Shown here in pieces: positions 49,401 through 63,835 of a DNA stretch of 64,000 nt. The DNA is from Archilochus colubris (Eukaryota > Chordata > Aves > Apodiformes > Trochilidae). The notes under the pieces are model-generated. The model worked only from the letters and a program-made list of their open reading frames with translations. It searched no databases and had not been told where the DNA came from. The DNA lies in the NCBI GenBank assembly GCA_023079485.1, contig CM041092.1, forward strand, positions 10,553,127 to 10,617,126, given 5' to 3'. The translations under genes were made by a program, and so were the position numbers. How positions within the stretch are numbered: position 1 is the stretch's first letter; every line of letters begins with the position of its first letter.

Positions 49401-51200
49401 TTATGTTTCTGTTCTAAGAATTCTTCACCATGGCATTTTTATGTCTCATGCTGGCCCTGGGCTTGAAATGTAAGATTTTCATCCTCTCTCTGTAACACCA
49501 AGCACGCAGGAACTTTGCAACCTTGTCCAGCTTTAAACCATGATTTGTGTAAGAGGGTGGTGAAACCTTCCTATAAGTAGTAAAGCCAAAATTTAGCTGC
49601 ATACTTTTATGGCAGCCATTGACTGAGGAATGACAAGCTCAGATCAGATTTTGAAGTTAGATCTTTCAAAAGAACTTAATTTTATTTAACACAGACTATC
49701 TATTGTCCCTCAATCCTATTTGCTCAATGTATCATGCACTCAGCAAATACAAGCATTTGCCTGTTCAAGCTTCCAAGCTGAATTCATCCTAGGAGCATTC
49801 CTCAAGAAGGTTCTGCATCTACTGCTACACTGTTAGGATTCTGAGATGCTCCACCTCAAGGAATCACCAACACCTGCCTGCTCTCAGCAGGTGTAGGCAG
49901 CAATGTCAACCACAACGTCAACTGCAAAGTCACCTGAGGCCACAGCCAGCAGCAGGCACATGGGCAGTGGAGTCACAGCCCAGCCCTTCATTCACCATAT
50001 TATGTGAACACACTCTAAATGATGTGTGTTTCTGCTGTGCTATCACCATTTGTACTCCACTTTTATCCCTGCCACCTCATAGCCTGACCCTTATCCTTAC
50101 AAAGTGGTTAAGATCTTCCCCTGAGGAAGCTCCAAGAGGCTCAGGGCATGTTCACTACAGCAGAGCCTCTCTCCTAGCAGCTGGCTATGGAAACAAGAGC
50201 AGGAATCATCACCACAAACCCACTGAGGAGCCTCAGACACTGCTCGTGCAGACTGTCCCAGGCCATGTATGGAAGAGCAGCTATTGTTAGTGCCACTCAG
50301 GAAATATTCTGGGGAGTGTGTAATTGTTTACGCTCAGATTCTTTTATCAATGCTTAATTAACTGCAGTTACAACACATGTTCACCATTAATATTTTAAAT
50401 CACTGAGATGTTTTTTAGATCTATACTGTCGGGCTTCTCAGAAACTTCCACCCAAGGTTCCAAAAGTGATAAGATGTACTCTTGTGCTTGCAGCACTAAC
50501 CTCTTCTTGCTTAAGGGTCTTCATGCAAGTGTAATCTTGCATGACTTCTACATTTCATGCCCATGGCAGCAGAAGAGGGGCAGTTTCTAAAAGCTATGTG
50601 GTTGTGATTTAATTTGCCTTCTTTGCAAACAGCTCTGGGCACTTGTAAATAGCTGGTTTGCCCAGCTGCACAACAAAAGCTGTAGTCAATGAGCCCAACT
50701 ACAGAAAGTGGTTACTTGGGATTTGGCCACATCTTCCAAATACACTGTTTCATCAGTCATTTTATCCCACCAAAACCACAATGAGAAATATTTTGCTTCT
50801 AAAATCCAGAGACCACTTATAAAAGTCTAGAAGTTTTTCCCCCAGTTGGCTTCTTCAGCTGGATCCCCTCTGCTGAAGGAACTGAGCAGCAGCTTCTTCA
50901 CCTTTTAAACAGGACCATACTGAGCCTAAACATACTGAAAGACTGGTTTTCTATTGCCAGAGACCTAGGAAGACTGCAAATGAAAGTCATTTTACAGTGC
51001 CTGGGTTTTGTTGAAAAGTAAGCCAGGACTTCAAAAATTAGCCAAAAATCTTCTCCTTTTGAAAATTACAGGCTTAAAAGAAGATTCATAACTTGGGTCC
51101 CAAGGCTTGAAGCTGATCATTCTCAGCCCATGCTCTAGACCTTCTGTCTGTGTATTGTGCCTTGTTGTTAGGGATTTCATGTTTGTGGTTTTGCAGGATT
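43461..51200. other. Non-coding DNA downstream of CCDC14, no gene seen
   Basis: Short frames only. No protein-family match was recognised and no exon chain could be built. In mammals the next gene in this direction is MYLK, but none of its Ig, Fn3 or kinase exons is visible here. Confidence 0.65.
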
Positions 51201-54200
51201 TTAGTTTCTAAAGCAGTTATTCTGACAGTTGAAGGGGACATTAACTAGTCTTGTTTCCATCCACCTCTTGCAAATATTGACAATTAAATTAGGATTACAA
51301 TAAATGCATCCTTTCTGTGCATTATTGCACTTACAGGTGATCAAACCTGGAAACATCATTCCATTAACACTGAAAAAACTGAATATTTTCTGAAGCAGTT
51401 GTGCATTTCTTGGTCTAAACTTTGTGGCTTTATGCTTATAGCTAAAGCCTCTCCCTTTCATTCCTGTCATTACTTCTTTACTTGCAAATATCATGTTGTA
51501 CATGATTCTGCTCCCTTCTTCCTTCCAATGCAACCCTCACTGGGTTAAGAGTCTTCCTTGGTTACCCACTGGAGGAAATAAATTCTTGCCATAATAGCAT
51601 CCGAATGTCTGTGGGTAGTTTGTTATAAATCCTGGCCCTGACTTTCAGGGACACTCTATTTCCAAGCCAAGTTCCCCAAAGAAAAGTTTGTGTGCTTGGG
51701 ATCAGTTTAAGTTTGTCCACGCCTGTGAAGGTGCTCTGGATCTCAGTTTTAGGATCAGAACCTGTGTTTGGTACAACATTTAATGTTAACACTATTTAAC
51801 ATAGAATCTAAGAGCTGAGGGGATGGTTTAAGAAGCTTGGAGGTTTGGTTCTTTTCCCCATTCCATGCATAATTGATAATAAATAGCAATATTCTCATGT
51901 CTCAGTCCCCATGCATTTACCCAAGGCTTCCATTGATCTAGAAAGTATTAGGAATACTTCTAGAAGGTGAACTAGATTTTAATGAAAAGTGGTTTTGTAT
52001 ACAGGCAGGAAAGAATTTAAAAAGGTTGTCCCAGAGTAGTTAAGGAGACAACTTTAACTCTGTACTATTTAGCTTCCTTTGCTGAGGGCTGCAAATATTT
52101 TGTCTACAGATAGAGCACAGTCAGTGATGGTCCCCACACTGACATCTATGCAACATGGATGCATGTAATCAATTGGTTAATTCAGATTTGCTGTATTATT
52201 CTTTTATCATCACTGCTCCTGAGGGATCAGTACCAAGATGACCTCTCCTGATCCCTTGCTTACAAGGGAGAGCTTGCTAGCACTTCTCCTCTATCATTTA
52301 ACTTTCAAAGAATTGTTGCTAGAATGAATGTGTTTTCTGCTTATGCATTCAGGGTCTTACAAAGGATTCCAGTTAGCTGTAGCAGGTGTGAGGTAATGCT
52401 GTTTCTTTGGAAACATCAAATCTACTTAAAACAGTAATGTAGGTATAGTGCCTTTGGGTGCCTGCAATCCAAGGCATATCTGGGATGCTGGGAGAAGGAC
52501 TGATTTCTCATCAATCTGTAATTGATGAGAAGGGTCATTTTGGGGACTCATGGCATCATCATCCAAGACACAGAGAAGCCAGATGCTAATAATGGCCTTG
52601 AGCAAGGGATAGAAACTGGAGAGATAACCACTGACATCAGGAAGACCTAGGTTATCATCACCTGACACTATTTAAATATTAATTGTTTGTGAGTCCAGCC
52701 CCTACACCATTCCTCGAATGTGCTTTCAGGGTGGCAGCCTGTGGTGATGAATGAAGTGCAAAGGTCTTTTTTTTTTTTTCTTTTAAATAAGTAGGGGATT
52801 TCAAGCTTCTTTCTACTTCTTGAAAAAAATATTTTATCTTAGAGCTATAAATTAATATTTTCAAAAATGAGGTTTTCCTTTTATTGTGTTGTGGTTTATT
52901 TTTTAATTTTGCAACAAATGTACTGTAAATTTAAGATTTAACTATTTTGTTTTGTTTTCCCTCTTTTTAAAAGTATTCTGAAAGTTAAATTTGGCTCTGC
53001 ATCACAGTTTGTTTTCTGTCTTTTAGACAACTTTCTGACTATAGTGCTCCTATGCAAGTTGAACCATGAGTTTGTATTCTGTAAGCACTCAGACAGTCTA
53101 TAATGAAACAAGAGAAATTCTTAATACCCAAACTGGTAGGTAATTGCTTCTGAATTATTTTAGCCTTTTGGCTTCAAAGAGATGAGACAGAGTGCTTTGG
53201 AAGATATTTATATTCTGTGATAACTGGTATTTCATTCAGCTATAAATATGCTGCCTTCAAGTAATACTCCATAGTCTGTACTGGCAGAGAAGATAATAGA
53301 GCAGCCTGGGATGCTTGCTTTGGTACCATATGTAATTTCACAATCCTACTGTTCCTTCTAAATTAGTCTCTCTAAACTGCACATGTGCATAGCCACATTA
53401 AAAGCAGATGATGATACTTGCATTAAAAATGCTAAACATTGTTATTCAGCTTTATTGAAGCCAAATGAGTTCTGGACGAAGCTGATGCCTTGCGTAAAGC
53501 TGTGTGTAAAGAGGAAATGGGCTTTCCATAGCAGCTGTAAAGCCCAAAGCCTCAAGTACAGGTGTGTTAACAACAATTAATCTGTTAGTACTTAGGCACT
53601 TTTAGATATCTAATGAATCTGATGGTGTTTTGCTCAGCATGTGTTTTCAGATCAATTTGATTAATTGTTGTTTTCTACCTATCATGACATCTACCTTAAT
53701 GAGATTAACTTACTCAAGACTGTAGTTCCACAAATAAACTCACCGAGTTATATGCTCAGTTCTTTAAACACATAACATATTATTTTTAGATATTCTCAGA
53801 GCAAAAAGGCTCTTCTACTGGAGACACTGTTAAAGCTTTTGTGACAAGATTTGTGCAAAGCTTTTAGCCCTTGATTGCTCCTACTGATGAACAGGAGTCC
53901 AACCTGAGTCTCTAATTACTCTGTTAATCAATTAAGGTCATTTTAATTGATCACATAGTTATTCCCATTTTTATGAGGCTAAAAGCCTGCAAACTAGATT
54001 CTCTTTTTAAAGATGAGGAATACTCAGAGAGAAAAAGACAGTGTGAACCTTGTAATCCTGAAAGTTTAGTACAAATAGGCAAAGAGTATGTGGAATAAAT
54101 TATTATTAGAACTTCATTTAAAAGCCGGGAAGCTGAGTTACAGAAAGCTGCCCAAATCAGATTACATTGCAAGTCTGTGGTAAAGAAATCAAAATATTCC

Positions 54201-55806
54201 TTGAGCTGCATAGATGTGGTGAAAACATTTCTCTTTGATGAGTGTAAGCTACCTCTAATTTCCAGTTTTCAGCAACATGAGAGACACATTTATGTTACTA
54301 ATGAACTCATACTCCAGGATAAAAGCAATATTTGCAACATGTAAAGATTTCAAACCGTTCCAGTTCAAAATGAAACTCTAGCAGAGAGGGATTTTCTGCA
54401 GTTTATTTTGGGGTTTAATTCTGGAGTCTTTTTTTGTCATTTCTAACCCCAGGCTTTTGGATTAGGTCTTGGGGTGAAACGAATGCAGTGTTTCAGCTGG
54501 AGCAAGCATTTTTTTCCAGCTTATATGTCTTCAAAAAAAGACAGCTGGTAGAAAGCCTGGTAGGAGTGCTAAATCAGTGCTACTAGTAAGATAAGTAGTC
54601 TGGGAAATAATCAGATTTAAACATAATTAAGATGTACCAGAAATGCTTTTAGATCTTAGCCCCCCCATACACCACTTCATAACATTATTAAAGTACATTT
54701 CAAAAATCACAGATAAAGCTTTCTTGTGTAAAAGTAGGTTACTGCATGGGGGAGAAACACTGAATCATATTTGTTTCAGCAAGCATACTGATAAACAGCC
54801 ATATATTACCATAATGCATCTGGATGGAGCACAATAAATATTGTCTTATCTGGTGTCTGGTTTTGGTTCTTCATCTTTCTGTTAAACGTTTTGCAACACT
54901 CCAGTAGAAACATCCATCCTCATGGAATGACATTAGAGGTCTGGGGATGTAAGCAAGCTGTGGTTAATACATACAAACTCTGGGAAAAGCTTGTAAATAG
55001 TGTTCATTGGAAGAATCTGCTGGTTATTTCTGCTCTGCTCCTTTTTTCCTGTGGTTCACCAAAAACCTATTTAGCCCATCGAGCTGTCAAAAACATCAGT
55101 CTTCAAATCCTTCAAGCTCATTCAAAACAATTGTTTTTTTAAATAATAATTAGAGTTGACATGTGCATTGCAAGGACATCTTAGTCTAGTTTGGAGGTCA
55201 GAGAGGCAAACTAGCAGCCATTTTTCCAGATCAAAACCTGGAAAGATCTCAGTCCTCTGTTTAATACTAAATATTTCCTTAGTGCTAGAGACAGTCACAC
55301 AGAATCACATACACATATGTATGTTTATATATGTCTGCATCTAGAGGCAAAATAATCCCCCAGGCACAACATTATTTTTAAGAGGCTCTAATATTTTGTA
55401 AATCCTCATGATGGAATAACACAGCATTATTTGGTTTTCTGTATCAGAAGGACTTTAGAAACAAAATCCACAAAGTATACACTTCCACCAGAGTCAAATT
55501 CCATCTCCTGGAGCAGGGATATGCCCTGGATGGCTTAATGAATGCCAGGTACAAAATACCTACCTGCAGCTGCTTTCCTTGCCCAGCTAACAGCTTGTGT
55601 TGGAGCAGCATCAAAGCTGGCTACAAGCATAACAAATGTATGCACCTGCATGGAGTAATTACCAAGGTTAATGCCAGGATGTATTAGCTCCAGTGCTTTT
55701 GTGAAAAAAGTATGGATTAACTCACAGCATTCAGCTTATTATATCTGTCTCACTGCACATCCACTTTTTTATGAGCACTTAGAAAGCAATATCCATCTAT
55801 GTTCTT

Positions 55807-55892
55807 TTTTTTTTTTTTCTGATGATGGAGTCCTTCAGCTGTGACATTAAATGGAAAAAAGAAAAAAGGGAAAAAAAAAAAAAGAGGGAGAA
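55807..55892. repeat. Poly-T tract followed by A/G-rich tract
   Basis: A run of T near 55807-55819 is followed after about 35 bases by an A/G-rich stretch (gaaaaaagggaaaaaaa type). The short frames here consist of Lys or Phe runs and are not genes. Confidence 0.7.
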
Positions 55893-58023
55893 AAGCAGAC
55901 AAAGAAATAGCTTTGAAGTACATTCCAAAGTTCGCCATTCTTCTGCAGGTTACTCCTGTCCTGCCACCACACACACCCCTATTCACCTATTTGCAACTTT
56001 TATATTTTACTTTTTAATGTCTTAGTACTGATTTCTTCCTCATCTCCTGGAACAGGTGGGAAGATTGGTTAGCTCTAAAAGACAGTTTAGAGATTGCTCC
56101 TAAAAATCAAAATGGCCTTGGCAATCAGCTCTGTCTGCAGTGGGTATCCATCTAATGAGAACTGAATTTAGGCACTCTTGACTTTTGCTCATTATTGTCC
56201 TATGCTGGAATAAAGCTGAGAACACAGAATTGAAAAGCTGCTACTTTTGTAACCATTCTCTTAAGCTGTACCCAAACCTACTTAAAATTATTTTTATTGT
56301 GAAGTTGCAGTTTATTTTCTGTGAAAATGGAGTAAAGATAAAAATAAACTTGAGCTCTAATCCTCTGCCTGTCCTGTGTATGCCTTTTGTCTAGACTGTG
56401 AGCAATGACAACCAGACACCATCTGAAATGTTAATTTAGTTTAATAAGAAAATGAGGCTTATATGATCCTTCTATCTGTCTGTGTCCCCTTAATGACTTT
56501 TGATTCATTGTCTGACTTCAAGCTAAAGTGACAGAGGTGGGAGAACAAAAAGATAACTAAGATACTACAACTGTCCTGAAAAGTAGAAGTTAGGTAGAAG
56601 GGAGAGAGCTATAAATGCCCTGAAATCCTGCTGCAAGAATGCACATGTAGTTTGAAATTAAAGAATCCATAAAGTTAAAATCTCATCAATTTCCCCTCTT
56701 AAGGAAAAAAAAGTAAAGAAACAAGAATATAAAACCAAATCAAACAAAAAACCCAAACTAAAACCCAACAACTAGAATCTGACCTTGCAATCAGTGAAGA
56801 AATATAAATAAACAGTAACCCAAGTTTACCAGTCTAGTGCCCAGGGAATTAGTCTGCTGAAAACCAGCAAAGCATCCTGTGATGTGCAGGAGGAACCAAC
56901 ACTGGAGTGTGCCAGGGATCAGATTGTGCTGATGCTGGGCTTGGGGACAGCCCCAGAGGCTGGGGCAGGCAGCCTGCAGAGCTGGCACAGCTTGGAACAG
57001 ATACCAAGCTGCATCAATGCAGTGTGAAAACAGTGTTTCCTACAAGTCTACTCAGGTTTAGTTGCCAAAATTTTTGAAACTACAAGGGCATAAGGCAGCC
57101 CATGAAAAAAGTAGTTCTTTTGATCAGAGGTGACTTGAATAGCTAATGTTTCACTGCAGGGCTGCAGAGAAAAGAGGTGCCAACTTTGATGTCTGCAGAT
57201 GCTCTGCTGCAGGAAGACAATTAAGCTGTTCTTAAAAGCCCTTTTTCCTAGCATGGGTGAAAGGAAGAGCATTAACTGGTACTAAGAAGCTGCCCCTGGA
57301 GCTGTACTGGAAAAGCAACGCTGCAAGTGCAAGCAGAGAGGTATATTTTGCACAGAGCATGTGGGGTGGGACCAGGAAGACAAACAAGGATCTGAAAAAA
57401 AAGTAGTTGCATTTCTTTCTTGGTACTATATGCAGCTCTAGGCTGTTACTCATTTTTGTGCTCAGACACTCCCCATTTTCAGCCCAAAAGTTCAGGGACA
57501 CTCTGAAGTCACACTTTACTTGGCTTAAGAGTGAGCTGCTTCCCATTTACTCTCATCTTTGGGGAGCCCAGTTCTGCTTCTAGCAGAGAAAGAAACCCTT
57601 CCTCTGAGGATGGTCATTGGCAGGAGCAAGAATTCATCTGTACATATGCTGATTGTGATATGCCAGGCTTGCAGGCATGCAAAGTAGCTCATTGCTCCCC
57701 AAAAAGATGTTTCCTGGGCATCACTTTAAAAATGCAATCATGTCCTTTGCAACTGTTAGCAGTACAATTGTCATGGAGAAAGTTATTTTGTGGTAGATGA
57801 AGCTCATTGATCCTTTCTGTGAGCCAGCTGCTGCTTTGGAAGATTTCTAGATGGAGAATGATATTACTCAGGGTGTAGTTAGTTACTTTTCTATCCATCC
57901 TGAAAAGGAGGCTCGCCTACATCTACCTACACCCTACACCATCATTTTCAAAGCACTCTGGGATGTAACATATCACACCTGGGGGACCTCCTGGTTCGTA
58001 ACCTGGGTTTTTTATTCTATCAG

Positions 58024-58041
58024 TCACGAGAGGGCAGTGTT
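58024..58041 (+). promoter_or_regulatory. CTCF-like motif
   Basis: TCACGAGAGGGCAGTGTT fits the CTCF core (CCAC-AG-GGGCAGTG) apart from the first base. This is a motif match only. Confidence 0.4.
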
Positions 58042-61000
58042 AAACACGATCTCCCTCCTCTCCATGGGGTGCTGCCTCCAGGAGTGCCACAGGGTTTGCA
58101 ATGTCTTCATGCCTTGGTAAACGATTCTACTTTTTTACGTTATGGTTTAGAGCTGCCTCCTCTGCTGGTGGAAGATGCTGATGGCAGAAGCATATTGCAT
58201 ATCTACTAATATGGAACATGCCCATTGTAATTTACTCATTCCTTGGTTCTAGCAAAAAAGGATTAGCTTGACTCTTATAGTTCTCAGCCTTGCACCCAGA
58301 ACAAGCAAGTTCTATATTTTGAGCAAAGAGAGGGAAGTATGAAAATGTTTTTTATTGCTTTTGCTTCTTAACATTATTATTCCTAATTTTAGGCACCTAA
58401 AATGTCATTTATATCATTGCCCTTGTGCCAAAGATTCTAATTTGCTTCTTGTTTTTTCCTGTGAGCAAATGGAAGCCTTCACATGTAGTTCTGTAAGTGC
58501 TTTCTCCTCCCTCATTCCCAGTAGGTTAAGATGTGTATGAATAAAACACACAAATGCCTAACATAAAAATGCTCCAAATGCTTTGGAGAAGGTTGTATTT
58601 AGTAAAGCAAATGGCCTGCCTTGGGGCCATCCATTATTTGTACTGCAGGAGGCCTGTGAAGCCCCACTGGGAAAGCTATTTTCACAGGTCTATAAAAGAA
58701 AGACTTTGCTTTAGATGGAGCTAGGGAACACCTTGTGTCCTCCTTGTATTACAGCCTGGAAGTAGAGTTTAACTGTGAATTGCCTCTTTTATCTGAAGTC
58801 AGTGTGCTTAGATAAGTGGCCAGGCTGTAACTTTCCTTTCTCCCAAAATGTTCCTGTTGTTATTCCCTTGCTTAATTTCTCCAACGACTGTACTAACACT
58901 CAGAAATAGGATCAGTTCCTGGCTTCTGCTCATTGCTAGTAGGGCTGAGAGCTGAATATACTGCCTTTAGGGGTGCTGTGATGGTCTTCCTCTTTCTCTG
59001 CAGGGTCCTGTTCACTGTGTTTGGATGGGTGAGTGCTGTTCACTGCACGAGGAAAGGTGCTGTCAGAAGGCGGATCTTGGGCTAAAGTAAGCAAAGTTTC
59101 ATCTCCCCCCTATAGGAAGAAAAGCAGGAAATGTTTTTAAAGACCTTTTATTGAAAAGCTTGATCCTGCAAAAGGAAGCTGGAGTCCAGAATACAGTCAG
59201 TGGGAATTTTGCAGGGGGAGCAGCCTCCAGATGGACTGTGAACTTCCAACCTCCACTCTGGGATTGAGAACTTATTGTGTCTATGGTAAGTATTTGCTCA
59301 CTGGCTACATGCTTTTAAATGCTATGGGGGGAGGAGAAGTAGATTTGAAGCAAACATATGAAATGCTCATGGTCTTGTGTAATTCTTGGTATGTTGACAG
59401 AGCAGTGATGAAAGGCTGTTTCAGCTGACCAGTTGGAATATAGATAGAGAATGTGCATGTGGTAAGGAGATCTGCATTCAATTACTGTCCTACCACAGAC
59501 TGGCTGCAGACAAGACAATTATTCTGTGTCTCAGTTCCCTAATGCTAAAACAATGATATTTCTGTGTCTGTCTTGTCTTCTTAGATGAGATGCTCCTTAG
59601 GGCACTGATTGTCTCTTAAAATATTTTTTTTTTTTTTGCTTTATCAGCCAACACAAAGCAGCTCTGATTGTCAGAGTGCTACTGGAATTCTGTTTCTCCT
59701 GATCAGAAGACATGGTTAATTAGTCTTTTGCTATCTCTGGCCTTCATTTTTTGTTTTCTTTATCTAATCTTGGCAAAAAGGCTTTTATTCTTGGATAACA
59801 ACATTGCATGGTACTATTGAAAAGCTGTCTTACCTGACGTCTTTCTTTCTCTTTAATCCCCTTCCATCAAAATTCACGAATAGCAGCAACTCTCACACTA
59901 GACCATGCAGACAATTTTTTCCTTATACTAAAAATTCTGTTTACAAACACTCATACGATTACCACTGCAGAGCTATTTCATTGCCAGTCAACTCCTTGTC
60001 CATAAAGATAGGTTAATAATTTCAGATAAAGTTTGAGACGTCAAAATGTTTTTAGTCTAGGTGAATTTTAATGCAGTCTCTCGTGCATGTGTGTTATTCA
60101 CATTAAATATATCACTTTGGCACAGAAGCCATTCAGGCTGACTTAAAAATATTTGACCAGATAACAAGGAGACTGAACAGTCACTGGAAGCCTTTCCAAC
60201 TTGGGATATTTAATTAGATCTTATGACTGAAAATTCTTATGATCATCAGAAGATCAACATTCCAATATATTCCTGGTTATGTTTATTAAATATTCCCTTT
60301 TTTGGTCCTAAGTGTGAATGTTTGGAAAAATGTTAATACAACCCACTTGACTTCACTGGCACATTTTACAAAAGGAGAAGGAAAAAATGTGGAAGCCACT
60401 GAAAACTAATGGGTTCTTTCTTTGGAGAAAAACAAAGTTCAAGCCAATGCTACAGACTGGCTGGAACTCTTCCACAGTTTTAAAAGGAAAAGTCACAATT
60501 GAAGGCTCTTTTCACAAAACCAGTTTACTTCCTTTGAATAAAAGAGGAACCAAGCACACTTAGCACTGTGTAAAACACATTTTTTTCAGAGAAGCCAGCT
60601 TTATCTTCAAGTCCCAACTAGTTAATCTGTTCAAACTCCTTTTTAGCTTGAAATCCCAGAAATCTGACACACCACAGGGACTTAAAAGTTTTCAGCCTAG
60701 ATAGAATTTGCTGACAATACTTTCAGCTAGGGCTGATAGAGTGGGATTAATTTCTCTCATGTTTGGAAAGAATAAATGTTTTTCTCTCTCAGGGAAAAAA
60801 GAAGGAAGGTGGACAAGTAAAGAAAACATTCATTTTCTCTCTCCCTACATCTGTAAAATGTACTATCTACATCTGTATGTTAGCTCAGGATGCACGTGGC
60901 ATAAATGAATGATGTGCAAATACAATTGTTTTGAAAGTGCCTGGGAAATCCTGTGTGAAGCATTCCACTCCACAAGCTGCAAGTTTTCACCTGCTTTACA

Positions 61001-63768
61001 ACAGAGCTCTAGCTATAAATCCAGAAGCCTAGGTAAATCTACACTGTGCTTGGAGCAGGCTTCTGAAATATAGAGGGTGAACTATTTATGTGGAACTCCT
61101 GCTGTGGGTGGTTGGCAATCCCAAAAGTGAACTCCAACATTGTCAGGTTTGTGTTGCATTTCCAGATAACATTCTCTTCCGTTTCCACTGTTTGTGTTGT
61201 TGACAATTGGCAACAACATTTCCTGGCAAAAATTCTTAATGACAAATTTTATGTTGCTCTCCTATAGCTGTGGAAGATACTTATGCTGAACTTGGTCAAA
61301 TAAAAACTTCATTGTCATGAACTAGGCAACCTTCAAATATACCTTCTCAACTTATGTTTTCTTCTTCAGTGTAAAAGCTTTTTGTTATATGAGCAGTATT
61401 TCTATTACACTGTTCATACCTTTCACTCCCAAGGGCAAGACTATTTACATAGCACTCTTCAGCTTGGTACTTAAAATGAACAAAAAAGGGGGAGGGGGAA
61501 AGAAAAGGAGAAAAAAAAATACTGTGCATCCCTGTAATCAAGCTGTAGCCATGTAGCCATTACCAGTGCTTCTTTCTTTAGGTTAGAAATTGAGATTAGA
61601 GACTGAAGGCTGTAATAAAAGTAAATTACACTCTGTAGCTATCTTGGCTGGTCTCTGGCTGGTCTGGAGTAGGAATGGCTTTAACTGTACATGTAATAGA
61701 TTTCTCTAGTTCTGAACTTGAGCAGAACATAAGAATGCTCTAATATAAATAGTTAATAAGCATATTTTCTGAATTTTTCCAGACTGATTCACCTCAGAAA
61801 CTTTCAATTTCAACTTAGTTCTGCTGAAGTGAGAACTTTAGGGGAAAAAAGTTGTTTCTTCCTCATATGTGAAGTAAAGCTAAGTGCATGATGTGGAAGG
61901 GAAAAGCTGTTTTCCTATTGGTTGCTCTTATGTTGAGCCATTAATTTGTAGGGCCAACCTAGCCTCAGTCAGTACCTGTTTCTCAATGCCTTTTTGCATA
62001 ACACACAGGAACCACTCCCTTTATCCATCACTCAACTTGCACAAAAAACAATAGAATTCTGCTGATGGCTTTAATTCAGCAACTGTTGGAAGTATTTATT
62101 ATTTTTAATGCTTTAATGTATGAAAGTGGAAGTTCTCAGCCACCACCAGTGGCTTTAGAAAAACTATGGCACAGAGTTTTTGCAGTCCAACGAAATATTT
62201 GGTCTGCTGGTCTGAATAGTTCCTTAGTTTCAAACACAAGTTGTCCATTTTAGTGTCTATTAAAATCAGTGAGTTTCTAGATTTTCCTGGTTTATGCCAC
62301 TACCATATATATTATTCCAGCCTCTAAGTGCAGGAGGATAAAACAAGTGCTGAGTTTCCAAATCTGTAATTTTGCCAGCAGCCAAATGCCTACAGCCCTG
62401 CTGCCTTTTTCAACCAAACCTAAATGTGTAAAGACCCAGATATCTGCAAATGTTACCAGAGATGCATAAATTGCCTACGTGGTCTTTTGCTGACAGGTCT
62501 AATGTATTTTTCTTGCTCCTGACATGAGTGAACTAATGCTGGCCTAAGCATTATATACCAGTGCTAGGACTTCATTGTGTCTGACCTCTTGGCTTCCTCC
62601 CTTCTTAGCTACTCAATCTCTATATTTGCAGCATGAAATTTACAGGCTTCATAGTCAGCAAAGAGAGATACAGGACAGGGAATGATAAAATTTAATCTGC
62701 CTGCAGATTTGGGAAGATATTATTGTCCCTCACTTTTAGAAGATTATTTTCTAATCTCAAACAGTTGAAACCTTCATTGCTTTTTAAAGTGAGTGCTTAT
62801 ATTCTTCAAAAACAGGCACGCACATACAAGAAAAAGAAAATAAAGAATTGCCTCTGGGAAATGCATGAATGTGTTCCTTCCCAACCAAGTTAATTCCTAA
62901 GCATCTGATTCTATAAAGTTGCCTACTTAATAAGGGGTCATACCTAAAACCAGGCCTATGCCTAAGCAATTTCTGGAGTAGAAGTTTAAATGAGAAAAAA
63001 GCAGATAGAAAATTGCACCTTCTGAACTTTAGCCTGAAAGGACCCTAAAAGATTTCACAGAAAGATGACAAGTGAGAGAATGAATCAGGAAGAAAGCACA
63101 AGGTAAGAGGAGAGGTTATCTTTTTGCAGGTCTGCTCCTTGTATTCCTAAACACCTGATAATGATCTGAACCTTATAATTCAGCATCAGTAACTCATTTT
63201 TCTAAACATTTCAGCTGGGTAACTTCATCCTCCATAGATTTCCCGTGCCTTGCTCTACAGAAGCTATATAAGCTCTCTGAGGGTTTTGCTGGTTACAGTC
63301 CATAGCTCGTAAGCTACAAAAATCTAAATGTAGGTCAAGATGAGTTGAAATCCTTTAAACACAGCCATCCGCTGTTTCCTAAACAAGTCCCTGAGGCAGC
63401 TGCATGAGGGATGTTTACAATTAAAAAGAAACAAAAAAACCCAACAACTTCCAAACCCTCAAGCAGCCAGTTAAGAATGCACAGGATTATTCTAGCCAAC
63501 AGCATTCATTAAATGTCATATCTGAGCATTCATTATCTTGAGCTTGATCTGATTTAGGACCAGTAACGAAAGAAGTGGCACTATTGACTTCCAGTGACCT
63601 AGAGGCCTTTTAGGACAAAGGCCCAACTAGAAGACAAACAGTTCCAGCAAAGACACCTGGAAGAAACTGTGGCAGGACATGAAATGTTACATCATCCTGG
63701 CTTCTATACGATGCAAGATCCCTCACTTTTTTAATTATTTTTTTTCCCTTCCTGACCTGGCTTGTGCA

Positions 63769-63835
63769 ATAAAAAAAAAAAAAAAACAAAAAACAAAAAC
63801 CAAACAACAAAATGAAACAAACAAATAGGAAGAAA
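63769..63835. repeat. A-rich tract
   Basis: An AATAAA-like start runs into 16 A, then aaacaaaaac-type sequence. This may be the poly(A) end of an old retroposed sequence or simple A-rich DNA. No parent sequence is recognised. Confidence 0.6.

Noticed and set aside
49869..49893. Small hairpin ACACCTGC...GCAGGTGT
   Set aside because: An 8-bp stem is common by chance. There is no U-rich tail or RNA gene context.
51201..51792. Two adjacent minus-strand frames with protein-like composition
   Set aside because: They are separated by stops, have no recognised family, no convincing splice sites and no repeat signature. They could be a decayed retroelement, but nothing in the sequence shows it.
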